Positions 50,207 to 58,859 of a DNA stretch of 64,000 nucleotides are shown piece by piece; the first letter of the stretch is position 1; each line of letters starts with the position of its first letter. The translations under genes were made by a program, and so were the position numbers. The DNA is from Congzhengia minquanensis (GTDB lineage: Bacteria; Bacillota; Clostridia; UBA1381; UBA9506). The notes under the pieces are model-generated. The model was not told where the DNA came from. It saw only the letters and a program-made list of their open reading frames with translations, and ran no database searches. The stretch covers positions 34,899 through 98,898 of the forward strand of contig NZ_JACRSU010000006.1 in the NCBI RefSeq assembly GCF_014384785.1, given 5' to 3'.

Positions 50207-52358
50207 AACATTTATCCAGTTTTGCCCGGAAGGAAATTGCCCGGGGCGTGTCTATTTCGTCAAACTGAACAATGTGGGCGCCTTTTACAAAATCCACATC
50301 GGTCACCGTTCCCAACCCAAAAATAGGGTGTTTCACCCGCTGCTGCACGGCAAAGGCGGTTTGCTCTGTGTCTTGCTTTAAATGCCGGTCGCTGATTGCA
50401 ATAAAGCTTTGCGCCTCTTTTACCAATTCGTCCTCCGGCTTTTGGGTGTAGGTGAGAAGCCCTTCGTCAATGTCAAACAAAAAGCGGGAGGGAAATCTGG
50501 GTGAGCCGTCAAAATTCCGGCCCTCCGCCTCTGAAAGATACAGCGCGGTTTTCGCTCTTGTCATTGCCACAAACGCCAGCCGCCGCTCCTCCTCCATTCC
50601 CTGAATGGTGTTGGTCTTTTTTGAGGGAAAAATTCCTTCGTTCATGGCACAGAGGAACACATGGGGAAACTCTAACCCCTTTGCGGTGTGCACCGTCATT
50701 AATTTTACCTTGTCGCTGTCTGTTTCGGCGTCGCTGTTGGTAAACAGCGCCACGTGGGCCAAATAGTGCTCTAAGGTGCTTTCTTCGCCGCAGCTTGTTT
50801 CATATTCATAAACCGACTGTTTCAGTTCCGCCAAATTGTCCAGCCGTTCCTGGCCGCCTTCTGTGCGAAGCATTTCTTCATATCCGCTCTCATTTAAAAT
50901 TGCCGACAAAAGCTCTGAAATCGGCCGCACCGAATAGTCCGCGGCGAAGGCTTCCACTAAGGACAAAAACTGAGTAGCTTTCGTGCCTTTAAAAATTTCG
51001 TTGTCAATCTCCTGCGACAGTGCTTCATAAAGCGAGCATCCCCTTGTTGCAGCAATCTCCTGCAAAAACTGCATGCGCCGCTTTCCTAAGTTCCGTTTTG
51101 GACTATTGGCAATGCGCAGAAAAGAAAGATCGTCCTTATATGCAAGGATGCGCAGATAAGAAAGCGCGTCTTTAATTTCTTTGCGCCCGAAAAATTGAAC
51201 GCCGCTGTAAATGGTATAAGGTATTTTCTCCCGCAAAAGCACCTCTTCAATGGTTCTGGTCAAATGGTGAGCGCGGTAAAGCACCGTCATATCCCGATAT
51301 GAAACGTTTTGCCCGTGAAGCTCTTTCATTTTTACGGCTATCCACTCGGCTTCCTGCTCTGAAGTGGCGGCGTGGTGGCACAGCACTTCGCTGCCCTTAG
51401 GCAGTGTAGGAATTAAATCCTTTTTTATGCGGTTTTTGTTTTTGTCAATCAAAGAGTTCGCCACCGACAAAATTTGCGGGGTTGAGCGGTAGTTTTCCAT
51501 CATCATAATGGTTTTTACGTTGGGAAACGCATTGTTAAACTCTAAAAGATAACGAATGTTGGCCCCGCGCCAGGTATAAATGGTCTGATCCGGGTCTCCA
51601 ACCACAAACAAATTGCCGTGATAGCCGCACAAAACCTCCATCAGCTTATACTGCAGCTCGTCAATGTCCTGAAACTCGTCAATCATAATATATTCCAGCC
51701 GCTTTTGCCACTTTAATTTTATCTCCTCATCCTGCTGAAAAATATATAGAGTGAACTTAATTAAATCGTTGTAGTCAAGCCCAAAACACTTTTTTTCCTG
51801 ATATAAATAGCCGTAAAAAATAATGTCCGACGTATTTTTCGCGTTTAAATATTTTTGATAGAGGGTATTAAGCGGCATAGCCAGCATGTCCAGATAATAG
51901 TCCGGCTCCTTAAAGATTTTACGAATTTCTATCATGTCCCGGGCATTGGAAAAGGTCATGTTTCTCAGTGTCAGCCCGCGTTCTTCATAAATGATTGCCA
52001 GCATGGCATCTATATCGGAATTATCCAGCACCAAAAAGCTTTTGGGATACTGCACCGCATAGCTGTCCTCCTGCAGAACAGACACGCAGAAACTGTGGAA
52101 CGTTGAGATAAACCCCGTATCGTTGTCCCCTGTGAGTGCGTGAATTCGCTGGCGCATTTCGTTGGCCGACTTGTTGGTAAACGTGACGCATAGAATATTT
52201 CCCGGAAGAATTCCAACCTCATTCACCAAATATGCAAAACGGCGGGAAAGGGCCCGCGTTTTGCCCGAGCCCGCCCCGGCAATCACGCGGATGAACCCTT
52301 CGGTTGACGTAACCGCTTCCCGCTGTGCATCGTTTAATCCCTGTAAAATATCCTCCAT
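50205..52358 (-). CDS. UvrD/PcrA-type DNA helicase
   Basis: This 717-residue superfamily 1A helicase carries motif I IAGAGSGKTRALSRRFAYL (residues 25-43), motif II YIMIDEFQDIDELQYK near 230, motif III VVGDPDQTIYTWRGA near 255, IV NYRSTPQIL, V VKLMTVHTAKGLEFPHVFL near 560 and VI EERRLAFVAMTRAK. A C-terminal tail (about 640-717) resembles the PcrA RNA-polymerase-binding segment with VKHPIFGLGTVTDV. It unwinds DNA in repair and transcription-linked processes. ATG 52358, AGGAGAAAC upstream. Confidence 0.94.
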   Translation of the reverse strand: MEDILQGLNDAQREAVTSTEGFIRVIAGAGSGKTRALSRRFAYLVNEVGILPGNILCVTFTNKSANEMRQRIHALTGDNDTGFISTFHSFCVSVLQEDSYAVQYPKSFLVLDNSDIDAMLAIIYEERGLTLRNMTFSNARDMIEIRKIFKEPDYYLDMLAMPLNTLYQKYLNAKNTSDIIFYGYLYQEKKCFGLDYNDLIKFTLYIFQQDEEIKLKWQKRLEYIMIDEFQDIDELQYKLMEVLCGYHGNLFVVGDPDQTIYTWRGANIRYLLEFNNAFPNVKTIMMMENYRSTPQILSVANSLIDKNKNRIKKDLIPTLPKGSEVLCHHAATSEQEAEWIAVKMKELHGQNVSYRDMTVLYRAHHLTRTIEEVLLREKIPYTIYSGVQFFGRKEIKDALSYLRILAYKDDLSFLRIANSPKRNLGKRRMQFLQEIAATRGCSLYEALSQEIDNEIFKGTKATQFLSLVEAFAADYSVRPISELLSAILNESGYEEMLRTEGGQERLDNLAELKQSVYEYETSCGEESTLEHYLAHVALFTNSDAETDSDKVKLMTVHTAKGLEFPHVFLCAMNEGIFPSKKTNTIQGMEEERRLAFVAMTRAKTALYLSEAEGRNFDGSPRFPSRFLFDIDEGLLTYTQKPEDELVKEAQSFIAISDRHLKQDTEQTAFAVQQRVKHPIFGLGTVTDVDFVKGAHIVQFDEIDTPRAISFRAKLDKC

Positions 52359-52456
52359 GGACTGTTTCTCCTTTATCGTGCCGTTTATTTCGTGATATTT
52401 CCAGCATAATCGAAAACGCGATAAAAGTCAAGTCCTGTTGAAATATCTTTTTTCTG

Positions 52457-52888
52457 TTACAGTGCAGCCGCCTTTTTCCCAAGAGCGCGGCAAGCGGACA
52501 ATGCGTCATCGTCGGGCGCTTCGTTTGCCATTAACCCTTCGGACTCAACTAATTTTGCGCCGCTGTTTGCCGTTCTTTCTGTCCATTCTCTCATCCATTC
52601 ACCGTCTCCCCAGCCGTAAGAGCCGAAGAGAGCAACATTTTTCCCCGAAAGGTTTGGTTCAAGTTCGGCAAAGAAAGGCTCAAATTCACCTTCCTCCAAA
52701 ACCTCTGCCCCCATTGCCGGGCATCCTAAAATCAGCGTGTCATAAGATGCTGCGTCGGCGGCAGAAATTTCCGACACTGCAAAAAACTTTGTATCGGGAT
52801 TTACTTCCTTTGCTCCTTCTAAAATTGCTGTGGCCATAGACTCTGTGTTACCTGTGCCGCTCCAATAAATAATTGCAGTTTTGCTCAA
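52457..52888 (-). CDS. Flavodoxin
   Basis: This 143-residue protein has the FMN phosphate loop YWSGTGNTESMATAI (residues 9-23), an acidic GCPAMGAEVLEEGEFEPFF and FGSYGWGDGEWMREW near 90, as in short-chain flavodoxins. It carries single electrons in the cytoplasm. TTG 52888 is chosen because AGGAGGT lies upstream at good spacing; the longer ATG at 52930 has none. Last gene of the Feo cluster, so it may supply electrons when iron is short or support iron reduction. Confidence 0.9.
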   Translation of the reverse strand: MSKTAIIYWSGTGNTESMATAILEGAKEVNPDTKFFAVSEISAADAASYDTLILGCPAMGAEVLEEGEFEPFFAELEPNLSGKNVALFGSYGWGDGEWMREWTERTANSGAKLVESEGLMANEAPDDDALSACRALGKKAAAL

Positions 52889-52994
52889 TTTATAAAACCT
52901 CCTAATTAATTTTGTTTTTGCGGGTTTCATGTCGGCCAGTGCCGAACTGTTCCCGCCCTTTTTCGGTTAGTTTCAGCTAACCTCTGTGTAAAAA

Positions 52995-53285
52995 TTAATT
53001 TGCCTGGTCAAAATATTCTGTTAGCGCATCGCTTAGCGCACATGCGCTGGACGAGTGGCAGTGTTTTAAAAAAGCCCCTGCTTTTTCTGCCTGGTCCGAT
53101 GCCACGTTTACCATTTTGTGTGCCACCGTTCCGGTAAAAACAATTACAATGTCGGGGTTTCCAATTTGATTTTTAAAATTGGCGGGGCACTGGGTAAACA
53201 CCTTACATTTACATCCAAACCTCTTACATATTTCTTTATATCGGCAGTGCATTCTGTCATGACCGCCCACAATTACAATGCTCAT
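52995..53285 (-). CDS. DUF2325-family protein of the Feo cluster
   Basis: This 96-residue protein has the DUF2325 start SIVIVGGHDRMHCRYKEICK, then PDIVIVFTGTVAHKMVNVAS, with cysteines near residues 13, 20 and 25, and CHSSSACALSDAL at the end. Such proteins are often coded beside feoB. A role in iron handling is inferred only from this. ATG 53285 with GGAGG at good spacing. Confidence 0.8.
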   Translation of the reverse strand: MSIVIVGGHDRMHCRYKEICKRFGCKCKVFTQCPANFKNQIGNPDIVIVFTGTVAHKMVNVASDQAEKAGAFLKHCHSSSACALSDALTEYFDQAN

Positions 53286-53286
53286 A

Positions 53287-53472
53287 TTAACCTCCGTGAT
53301 TGCCGGCGCCATGGCATTTGTCCGACAGCGCACAATCTTTGCAGCCGCAGCCGCAGGAGGATTTTCCTTTTCGTTTGTTTCTTACCATAGAAAGGCAAAC
53401 AAATGCCACAATTGCAAGCAGAACAACGCCCACAATCAGTGTTGATAAATTATTCTGTAACCAAATCAGCAT
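53287..53472 (-). CDS. FeoB-associated Cys-rich membrane protein
   Basis: This 61-residue protein has one membrane helix (residues 11-31) and a basic then cysteine-rich tail (SSCGCGCKDCALSDKC). It follows feoB in many Clostridia and probably assists metal transfer at the membrane; the cysteines could hold iron. Role inferred from context. Confidence 0.87.
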   Translation of the reverse strand: MLIWLQNNLSTLIVGVVLLAIVAFVCLSMVRNKRKGKSSCGCGCKDCALSDKCHGAGNHGG

Positions 53473-53500
53473 TGTAAAATCCTCCTTTAGCTAAGCTTTT

Positions 53501-55906
53501 TCACGCGTTCATTTTCATGCTGTCTGCATTTAAAACATTCGATTCTTTATATGGACGGAACAGCATGTAAAGGATAAATGCAAGCACCGCGGCGGCAAAT
53601 ATAACGCCAATTACACTTCCGGCACCTGTAAATAACATCCCCAGCTGATACACAATCAGCGACATTGCATATGCAAATACACACTGATACCCAATTGCAA
53701 ACCACGTCCATTTTGCGCTGTTCATTTCCCGCCTGATGGCCCCGATTGCCGCAAAGCAAGGAGCGCAGAGCAGATTGAAAATGAGGAAGGAGTAAGCCGC
53801 AAGACGGGTCATTTCCTCAAAGTCTAACACACCGAATACGCCAACCACCTCTTCTTTGGCAACAAGGCCCATAATGGTTGCGATGGTTGCTTTAATGTTG
53901 TTAAATCCCAGCGGTGCAAAAATCCAGCTGATTGCGCCGCCAATTAACCCAAGAACGCTATTTTCCAATTCCATTTCGCTGCTAAATCCAAAACTTCCGT
54001 CAACAAACCCAAAACACGAGCCTGCCCAGATTACGATAGACGACAGCAAGATGATGGTGCCCGCTTTTCTGATGAAAGAACTGCCCCGCTCCCACATTGA
54101 GCGCATAATATTTCCAAAAGTAGGCATGTGGTATGCCGGAAGCTCCATAACAAACGGCGCAGGATCGCCGGCAAACATTTTTGTTTTTTTCAGCATAATG
54201 CCGGAAATTACAATGGCCGCAACTCCAACGAAGTAAGCGGAGGGGGCAACCCACCATGCGCCGCCGAACAAGGCCGACGCAATCAGCGCGATAATCGGCA
54301 CCTTAGCGCCGCAGGGAATGAAGGTGGTGGTCATAATGGTCATTTTTCTGTCGCGGTCGTTTTCAATTGTTCTGGAAGCCATAATGCCCGGAACACCGCA
54401 GCCCGTTCCAATCAACATTGGAATAAAGGATTTACCAGATAGGCCAAATTTGCGGAAAATCCGGTCCATAACAAACGCGATACGTGCCATGTATCCGCAG
54501 GACTCTAAAAACGCAAGGAAAATAAAGAGCACCAGCATTTGCGGGACAAATCCTAAAACAGCGCCCACACCGCCGACAATGCCGTCTAAAATCAGGCCGC
54601 TAAGCCAGTCAGCACATCCAATGGCATTCAGGCCGCTTTCTACCAGCACAGGAATTCCCGGCACCCAAACGCCGTATTCCGATGTGTCAGGCGCTTCCTC
54701 CATGGCCGCCTCCACTGTTTCTGATATGTCAAACCCTGCCTCGGCAAGAGAGTCGCCAAAGGTGCCATAGGCTTCGTCAAATCCGCCGAAATCCTCTTCC
54801 TCAATTGCTCCTAATAAGTCGCCGGCACCAACAACACCGGCAGCGGCAGCGTCCTCCACCGTTGCGGAAAGCTCCTCTGTCCAAATATTCTCCTTCGCAT
54901 AATCCGTAATGGCTTCCTCATACTGGCCGGCGCCAATTCCAAACAGATGCCAGCCGTCGCCGAACAGCCCGTCGTTGGTCCAGTCGGTGGCCCACGTGCC
55001 CACGGTCGTTACCGATATGTAGTAAACAAAAAACATAACTACTGCAAAAATCGGAAGCGCCGCAAACCGGTTTGTCACAACCTTGTCAATTTTGTCCGAC
55101 GTTGAAAGGTGACCGGCACTTCTTTTTTTGTAACTTCCTTTCATCAACTGAGCAATATAAACATATCGTTCGTTTGTAATAATGCTTTCCGCGTCGTCGT
55201 CTAACTCTTCCTCCGCCGCTTGAATGTCCGCCTCAATGTGTGCAAAGGTCTCTTTGGAAATATTTAATTTTTCCAAAGCTTTTTCGTCCCGTTCAAAAAT
55301 CTTGATTGCATACCAGCGTTGCTGTTCCTCCGGCATGTCGTGCACGGCCGCTTCTTCAATGTGTGCAATGGCGTGCTCAACTGCGCCGGAAAAGGTGTGC
55401 ATGGGAACAGTCTTTCCAGTTTCAGCCGCCGCAATTGCCGACTCTGCCGCTTCCATAATGCCTGTTCCTTTCAGTGCGGAAATTTCAACAATTTTACAGC
55501 CAAGCTCTCTGGATAACTCAGTTATGTTAATTTGGTCCCCATTCTTTTTAACAATATCCATCATGTTAATGGCAATGACAACAGGAATTCCCAATTCCGT
55601 AAGCTGCGTGGTAAGATAGAGGTTACGCTCTAAATTTGTTCCGTCTACAATGTTTAAAATGGCGTCCGGCCGCTGGTCAATTAAATAGTTTCTGGCCACA
55701 ACTTCCTCAAGGGTGTAAGGCGAAAGGGAATAAATTCCCGGAAGGTCTGTTATGGTCACACCTTCGTGCTTTTTTAGCTTTCCTTCCTTCTTCTCCACCG
55801 TAACGCCCGGCCAGTTCCCCACAAACTGGTTCGAGCCCGTCAGCGCGTTAAAAAGCGTTGTTTTTCCGCTGTTTGGGTTCCCCGCAAGGGCAATTCTTAC
55901 ATTCAT
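53501..55906 (-). CDS. feoB: Ferrous iron transporter FeoB
   Basis: This 801-residue protein has the N-terminal G domain (G1 GNPNSGKTTLFNAL at 8-21, switch region DLPGIYSLSPYTLEE near 53, NMMDIVKKNG near 113), a GDI-like helical part, and the membrane domain from about 275 with GTGCGVPGIMASRT near 505 and CGAKVPIIALI near 530. Between the first two helices is an acidic stretch of about 90 residues (about 325-415), with EEEDFGGFDEAYG, which is likely outside the cell and may collect metal. It imports Fe2+ using GTP. ATG 55906. Confidence 0.95.
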   Translation of the reverse strand: MNVRIALAGNPNSGKTTLFNALTGSNQFVGNWPGVTVEKKEGKLKKHEGVTITDLPGIYSLSPYTLEEVVARNYLIDQRPDAILNIVDGTNLERNLYLTTQLTELGIPVVIAINMMDIVKKNGDQINITELSRELGCKIVEISALKGTGIMEAAESAIAAAETGKTVPMHTFSGAVEHAIAHIEEAAVHDMPEEQQRWYAIKIFERDEKALEKLNISKETFAHIEADIQAAEEELDDDAESIITNERYVYIAQLMKGSYKKRSAGHLSTSDKIDKVVTNRFAALPIFAVVMFFVYYISVTTVGTWATDWTNDGLFGDGWHLFGIGAGQYEEAITDYAKENIWTEELSATVEDAAAAGVVGAGDLLGAIEEEDFGGFDEAYGTFGDSLAEAGFDISETVEAAMEEAPDTSEYGVWVPGIPVLVESGLNAIGCADWLSGLILDGIVGGVGAVLGFVPQMLVLFIFLAFLESCGYMARIAFVMDRIFRKFGLSGKSFIPMLIGTGCGVPGIMASRTIENDRDRKMTIMTTTFIPCGAKVPIIALIASALFGGAWWVAPSAYFVGVAAIVISGIMLKKTKMFAGDPAPFVMELPAYHMPTFGNIMRSMWERGSSFIRKAGTIILLSSIVIWAGSCFGFVDGSFGFSSEMELENSVLGLIGGAISWIFAPLGFNNIKATIATIMGLVAKEEVVGVFGVLDFEEMTRLAAYSFLIFNLLCAPCFAAIGAIRREMNSAKWTWFAIGYQCVFAYAMSLIVYQLGMLFTGAGSVIGVIFAAAVLAFILYMLFRPYKESNVLNADSMKMNA

Positions 55907-55929
55907 ATTTCTATGTCTCTCCTTTAAAA

Positions 55930-55947
55930 TTAGTTATGTCTAACCAT
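55930..55947 (-). promoter_or_regulatory. Possible DtxR-type half-palindrome upstream of feoB
   Basis: ATTAG-TTATGT-CTAAC lies between feoA and feoB and has the same N6-spaced arrangement as the sites at 56463-56508, with one changed base in the first arm. Confidence 0.4.
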
Positions 55948-55968
55948 AAAGCAAAAAAATTTATCCGG

Positions 55969-56190
55969 TTACTCCACTTCAATCATTTCCGCATCTGCCT
56001 TGCGCAAAGACAGTTCATAGCCCCGCACCGTTACCTCCACCGGGTCGCCCAGCGGTGCAACTTTGCGAATATGTATGTCCACGCCTTTGGTAATGCCCAT
56101 ATCCATGATTCTGCGTTTCACCGCACCTTCGCCATGAAGCTTTACAACCTTTACCGTGTCGCCGATTTTCGCCTGTCTTAGTGTTTGCAT
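55969..56190 (-). CDS. feoA: FeoA-domain protein (second copy in operon)
   Basis: This 73-residue SH3-like protein (LRQAKIGDTVKVVKLHGEGAV, RRIMDMGITKGVDIHI, GDPVEVTVRGYELSLRK) matches FeoA. It acts beside FeoB at the inner face of the membrane. It follows another feoA by 30 bases and precedes feoB by 62. Confidence 0.92.
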   Translation of the reverse strand: MQTLRQAKIGDTVKVVKLHGEGAVKRRIMDMGITKGVDIHIRKVAPLGDPVEVTVRGYELSLRKADAEMIEVE

Positions 56191-56220
56191 AAAAAATTCC
56201 TCCCTGCTATTTTAATGAAA

Positions 56221-56430
56221 TTAAACCATAATTTTCTGCGCCATTTCCCGGCTGATTGCAACCCTTGCCTCTTTTATATTTACAATTACATTTCCGCCTA
56301 GGGCATTGATAACCGTAACAGTTCCGCCAACCACAAATCCAAGATTTTCAAGATGTTTTTTCACCTCGGGTCTGCCGCCGACTTTTTTAATGATGTTGTC
56401 TTCTCCAACATTTGCAAGTGTTAATGGCAT
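56221..56430 (-). CDS. FeoA-domain protein (first copy in operon)
   Basis: This 69-residue FeoA-like protein (EDNIIKKVGGRPEVKKHLENLG, VIVNIKEARVAISREMAQ) differs from the neighbouring FeoA in length of its first loop. Two FeoA genes before feoB are usual in Clostridia. It is the first gene of the operon, about 60 bases from the -10 box. Confidence 0.9.
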   Translation of the reverse strand: MPLTLANVGEDNIIKKVGGRPEVKKHLENLGFVVGGTVTVINALGGNVIVNIKEARVAISREMAQKIMV

Positions 56431-56462
56431 CCTATTTTCCCTCCGTCTTTATTAAGCAGTTT

Positions 56463-56519
56463 AAGTTAGTCATTTCTAACTTCTACAGTTAGTTTAACAT
56501 AACTAACTAAATTTGTCAA
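56463..56519 (-). promoter_or_regulatory. Feo promoter with two palindromic operators
   Basis: On the minus strand TTGACA (56514-56519), 17 bases, TAAACT (56491-56496). AGTTAGTT-N6-AACTAACT (56487-56508) covers the -10 and AAGTTAG-N6-CTAACTT (56463-56482) lies just downstream. These fit binding by an iron-responsive DtxR-type dimer, and one is coded across the gap. Confidence 0.75.
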
Positions 56520-56541
56520 TAGGTATTTTACTTTTTTCGGT

Positions 56542-56570
56542 TTGACAATCCTAACCCTATATGCTATACT
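56542..56570 (+). promoter_or_regulatory. Promoter of the DtxR-family gene
   Basis: TTGACA (56542-56547), 17 bases, TATACT (56565-56570). Confidence 0.75.
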
Positions 56571-56604
56571 GGACATAACGAAAAAGTTTGAAAGGCAATT
56601 GATT

Positions 56605-56979
56605 ATGAAGATAAAAGAATCTGCTGAAAATTATCTTGAAGCAATTTTAATGCTAAAAAGCAAAAACGGCAACGTGCGCAGCATTGACATTGCAAACTAT
56701 TTAAATTTTACTAAACCCAGCGTTTCCGTGGCAATGAAGTCATTCCGTGAGGAGGGCTACATCACAGTCGACGCAGACGGGGGAATTTTGCTTACCGAAA
56801 AGGGGCTTGCCATTGCCGAAAAAATGTTTGAACGGCACCAAATTATTGCAAAGGCGCTTATGGCTCTGGGGGTTGACGAAGAAACCGCCTATGAGGACAG
56901 TTGTAAAATTGAACATGATATCAGTTCGTTAAGCTTTGAAAAAATAAAAGAACACCTGACAAAACATAACATTTTTTAG
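56605..56979 (+). CDS. DtxR/MntR-family metal-dependent repressor
   Basis: This 124-residue regulator has the N-terminal winged helix of the family (ESAENYLEAILMLKSKNGNVRS, LNFTKPSVSVAMKSFREEGYI) and the dimerisation/metal domain with ERHQIIAKALMALGVDEETA and CKIEHDISSLSFEKI, which hold likely metal ligands (C, E, H). It ends short, without an SH3-like domain, as MntR does. It probably represses the Feo operon in iron-replete cells. ATG 56605; the earlier ATG at 56542 sits in the promoter. Confidence 0.9.
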   Translation: MKIKESAENYLEAILMLKSKNGNVRSIDIANYLNFTKPSVSVAMKSFREEGYITVDADGGILLTEKGLAIAEKMFERHQIIAKALMALGVDEETAYEDSCKIEHDISSLSFEKIKEHLTKHNIF

Positions 56980-57063
56980 GCGCGCAAGCGGTAACCAAAA
57001 CAGTCCGTTTCGGAATGTTTATTTTTTCAAAAAACGATTGACTCTCACGCCGTATGATACAGT

Positions 57064-57377
57064 ATGATAATGGAAAAGATGGAACGGATTAAAGAAAAAG
57101 GTTTTGTAGAAAAAAATGAGGAACTGACACGGCGGCTGGCAGCAGATGTAACGAAAGATGTTGCCGCAAGTGACGTTCAGAAAATGGTAAAAGAGTTGAT
57201 TAATCTGCTGGACGAACAGCACCGTCCAACACTGGATATGGAAAAAATTATTGGAGTATCGTGATCGCCAGCTACCTGCACAATCCACAGATGATAAGCG
57301 GCGTTGACAAGCGGCATGGTGCCGGCGTATCTCATTTTTTGGGCATGGCACTTGAAGTTTATTTTCATAAAATGTAA
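57064..57377 (+). pseudogene. Frameshifted TipAS-like domain protein
   Basis: The frame from ATG 57064 stops at 57264, and the other frame continues to a TAA at 57375. Read together the product has a helical N-terminus (ERIKEKGFVEKNEELTRRL), then LLDEQHRPTLDMEK joined to NYWSIVIASYLHNPQM and ending GVDKRHGAGVSHFLGMALEVYF. That is the usual end of TipAS-type ligand-binding domains. A single base change in the A-rich run near 57240-57250 would account for the break. There is no DNA-binding domain. Confidence 0.65.
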
Positions 57378-57409
57378 AAAAGAGGCAGAAAATATCTGCC
57401 TCTTTTTTA
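57376..57409. terminator. Bidirectional terminator
   Basis: AAAGAGGCAG / CTGCCTCTTT hairpin with A- and T-runs, between convergent genes. Confidence 0.85.
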
Positions 57410-57422
57410 CTGTCATCTCAAT

Positions 57423-57689
57423 TTAGCCTTGCGGCATCAGTGTAATTTCCTGAGCCAGTTCCGATTTAAATTCCGCTTCAGAAAAATCTGCACCGTTTTC
57501 TGCGCCGTCATTCATTTCCTGATGAATAGTTTCAAGGTATTCCGCTTGAATTCCTTTTGCCACTCCCTCTGTTGTTTTGGTGCAGGAAAAATATACGACA
57601 AGAACATTGCTGTTGTCTGCCAGATTTGCAACATTGCTCTGGGCCAGCGGGCAGGCCATTACGATTGCCGTCATCATGATCATTGACAA
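57423..57689 (-). pseudogene. Decayed exported flavodoxin-like lipoprotein
   Basis: The 88-residue frame (TTG 57689) holds a hydrophobic stretch ending MACPLAQS, then VLVVYFSCTKTTEGVAKGI, the FMN loop region of flavodoxins, and ends after only about 55 further residues. Just upstream, TTG-AAA-AAA-TAG sits at good spacing after GGAGG; one more A in the run would join it to the frame and complete a lysine-led signal peptide. So the start is probably broken by a one-base deletion and the C-terminal half is lost. Confidence 0.6.
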
Positions 57690-57811
57690 AATAAATCCTG
57701 CTATTTTTTCAAAGGAATCTCCTCCAATCTTCTGTGCAATTCATTTGTTATTTTTATTTTATAACCAGTCTTAAAAAATTGCAAATACCTATTATGAATG
57801 ACTAACCATAG

Positions 57812-57840
57812 TTGACAAGAATAATCCCAAATGATAAAAT
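57812..57840 (+). promoter_or_regulatory. Promoter of the LysR-type gene
   Basis: TTGACA (57812-57817), 17 bases, TAAAAT (57835-57840), 36 bases before the start codon. GACTAACCATAGTTGAC overlaps the -35. Confidence 0.65.
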
Positions 57841-57875
57841 TATGATGTAAATTGTTAAAAGGAGGGGGTTTTTTT

Positions 57876-58754
57876 ATGATTGAAACAAGACATTTATATT
57901 ATTTTCTTGCAGTTGCCCGCGAACAGAATATAACAAGAGCGGCGGATACACTGCACATAACGCAACCCACGCTTTCAAAACAACTTATGGATTTAGAGCA
58001 TCAACTCGGCAAACAGCTGTTCATCAGAGGAAAAAGAACGGTTACACTTACAGAGGAAGGAACATATCTGCGCAGCAAGGCACAGGAAATGATTGACCTG
58101 ATGGAAAAAACGGAAGCAGCGTTTCATGAGGATAACAAGACCGTCAGCGGTGATATACATTTAGGCTGCGGTGAGACCCGAGTTATGGAGTATATCACAG
58201 ATGTGTTTAAACAAATACATTTGGAATATCCCAAAATCCATTTTCATATTTACAGCGCAGATGCCGACAATGTTCTAGAAAAACTTGATAAAGGACTTTT
58301 AGATATCGGTTTGCTGCTCGGCCCTCTCCGGCGGGAAAAATATGACTATATTGACATTCACCAAAAAGATACCTACGGACTGCTTATGCCGAAGAACTGC
58401 ACCCTTGCTTCACAGTCTGCCATAACAGTCGAACAAATGAAAGACCTGCCGCTTATTTTTTCTCAACAAGCCTTTTTAGGGCATCAGGAGCTTGAATGGT
58501 TTGGAGTCGATTACTCCGCGTTGAATGTGGTTGCCACCTATAACTTGATTTTTAACGCGACATTTATGGTTGAAAAAGGCCTAGGCTATGCGCTATGTCT
58601 TGACAATCTTGTAAATATAGATGGCAATAGAAAATTAACGTTTCGTCCGATTGCTCCTGAACTGTCGATAAAATCCTATATTGTAATGAAAAAATATCAG
58701 GCTTTCTCTCCCCCGGTGAAAATTTTTATGAATAAGATAAAAAATATTTTGTAA
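57876..58754 (+). CDS. LysR-family transcriptional regulator
   Basis: This 292-residue regulator has the LysR winged helix (ETRHLYYFLAVAREQNITRAA, ITQPTLSKQLMDLE, residues 3-60) and a C-terminal periplasmic-binding-protein-like effector domain from about 90. It is divergent from the decayed flavodoxin gene, a common arrangement in which the LysR protein controls the redox gene. With that gene lost its target may be gone. ATG 57876 with AAGGAGG upstream. Confidence 0.93.
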   Translation: MIETRHLYYFLAVAREQNITRAADTLHITQPTLSKQLMDLEHQLGKQLFIRGKRTVTLTEEGTYLRSKAQEMIDLMEKTEAAFHEDNKTVSGDIHLGCGETRVMEYITDVFKQIHLEYPKIHFHIYSADADNVLEKLDKGLLDIGLLLGPLRREKYDYIDIHQKDTYGLLMPKNCTLASQSAITVEQMKDLPLIFSQQAFLGHQELEWFGVDYSALNVVATYNLIFNATFMVEKGLGYALCLDNLVNIDGNRKLTFRPIAPELSIKSYIVMKKYQAFSPPVKIFMNKIKNIL

Positions 58755-58859
58755 AACTTATGGTCTGTTAACGCAGCAAAAGGATGTAAAACACAGTCTA
58801 TTTTGCGGTTTTTATAACGATTTATCGCCGCCTTGCATATAATGTATATATGAAATAAT

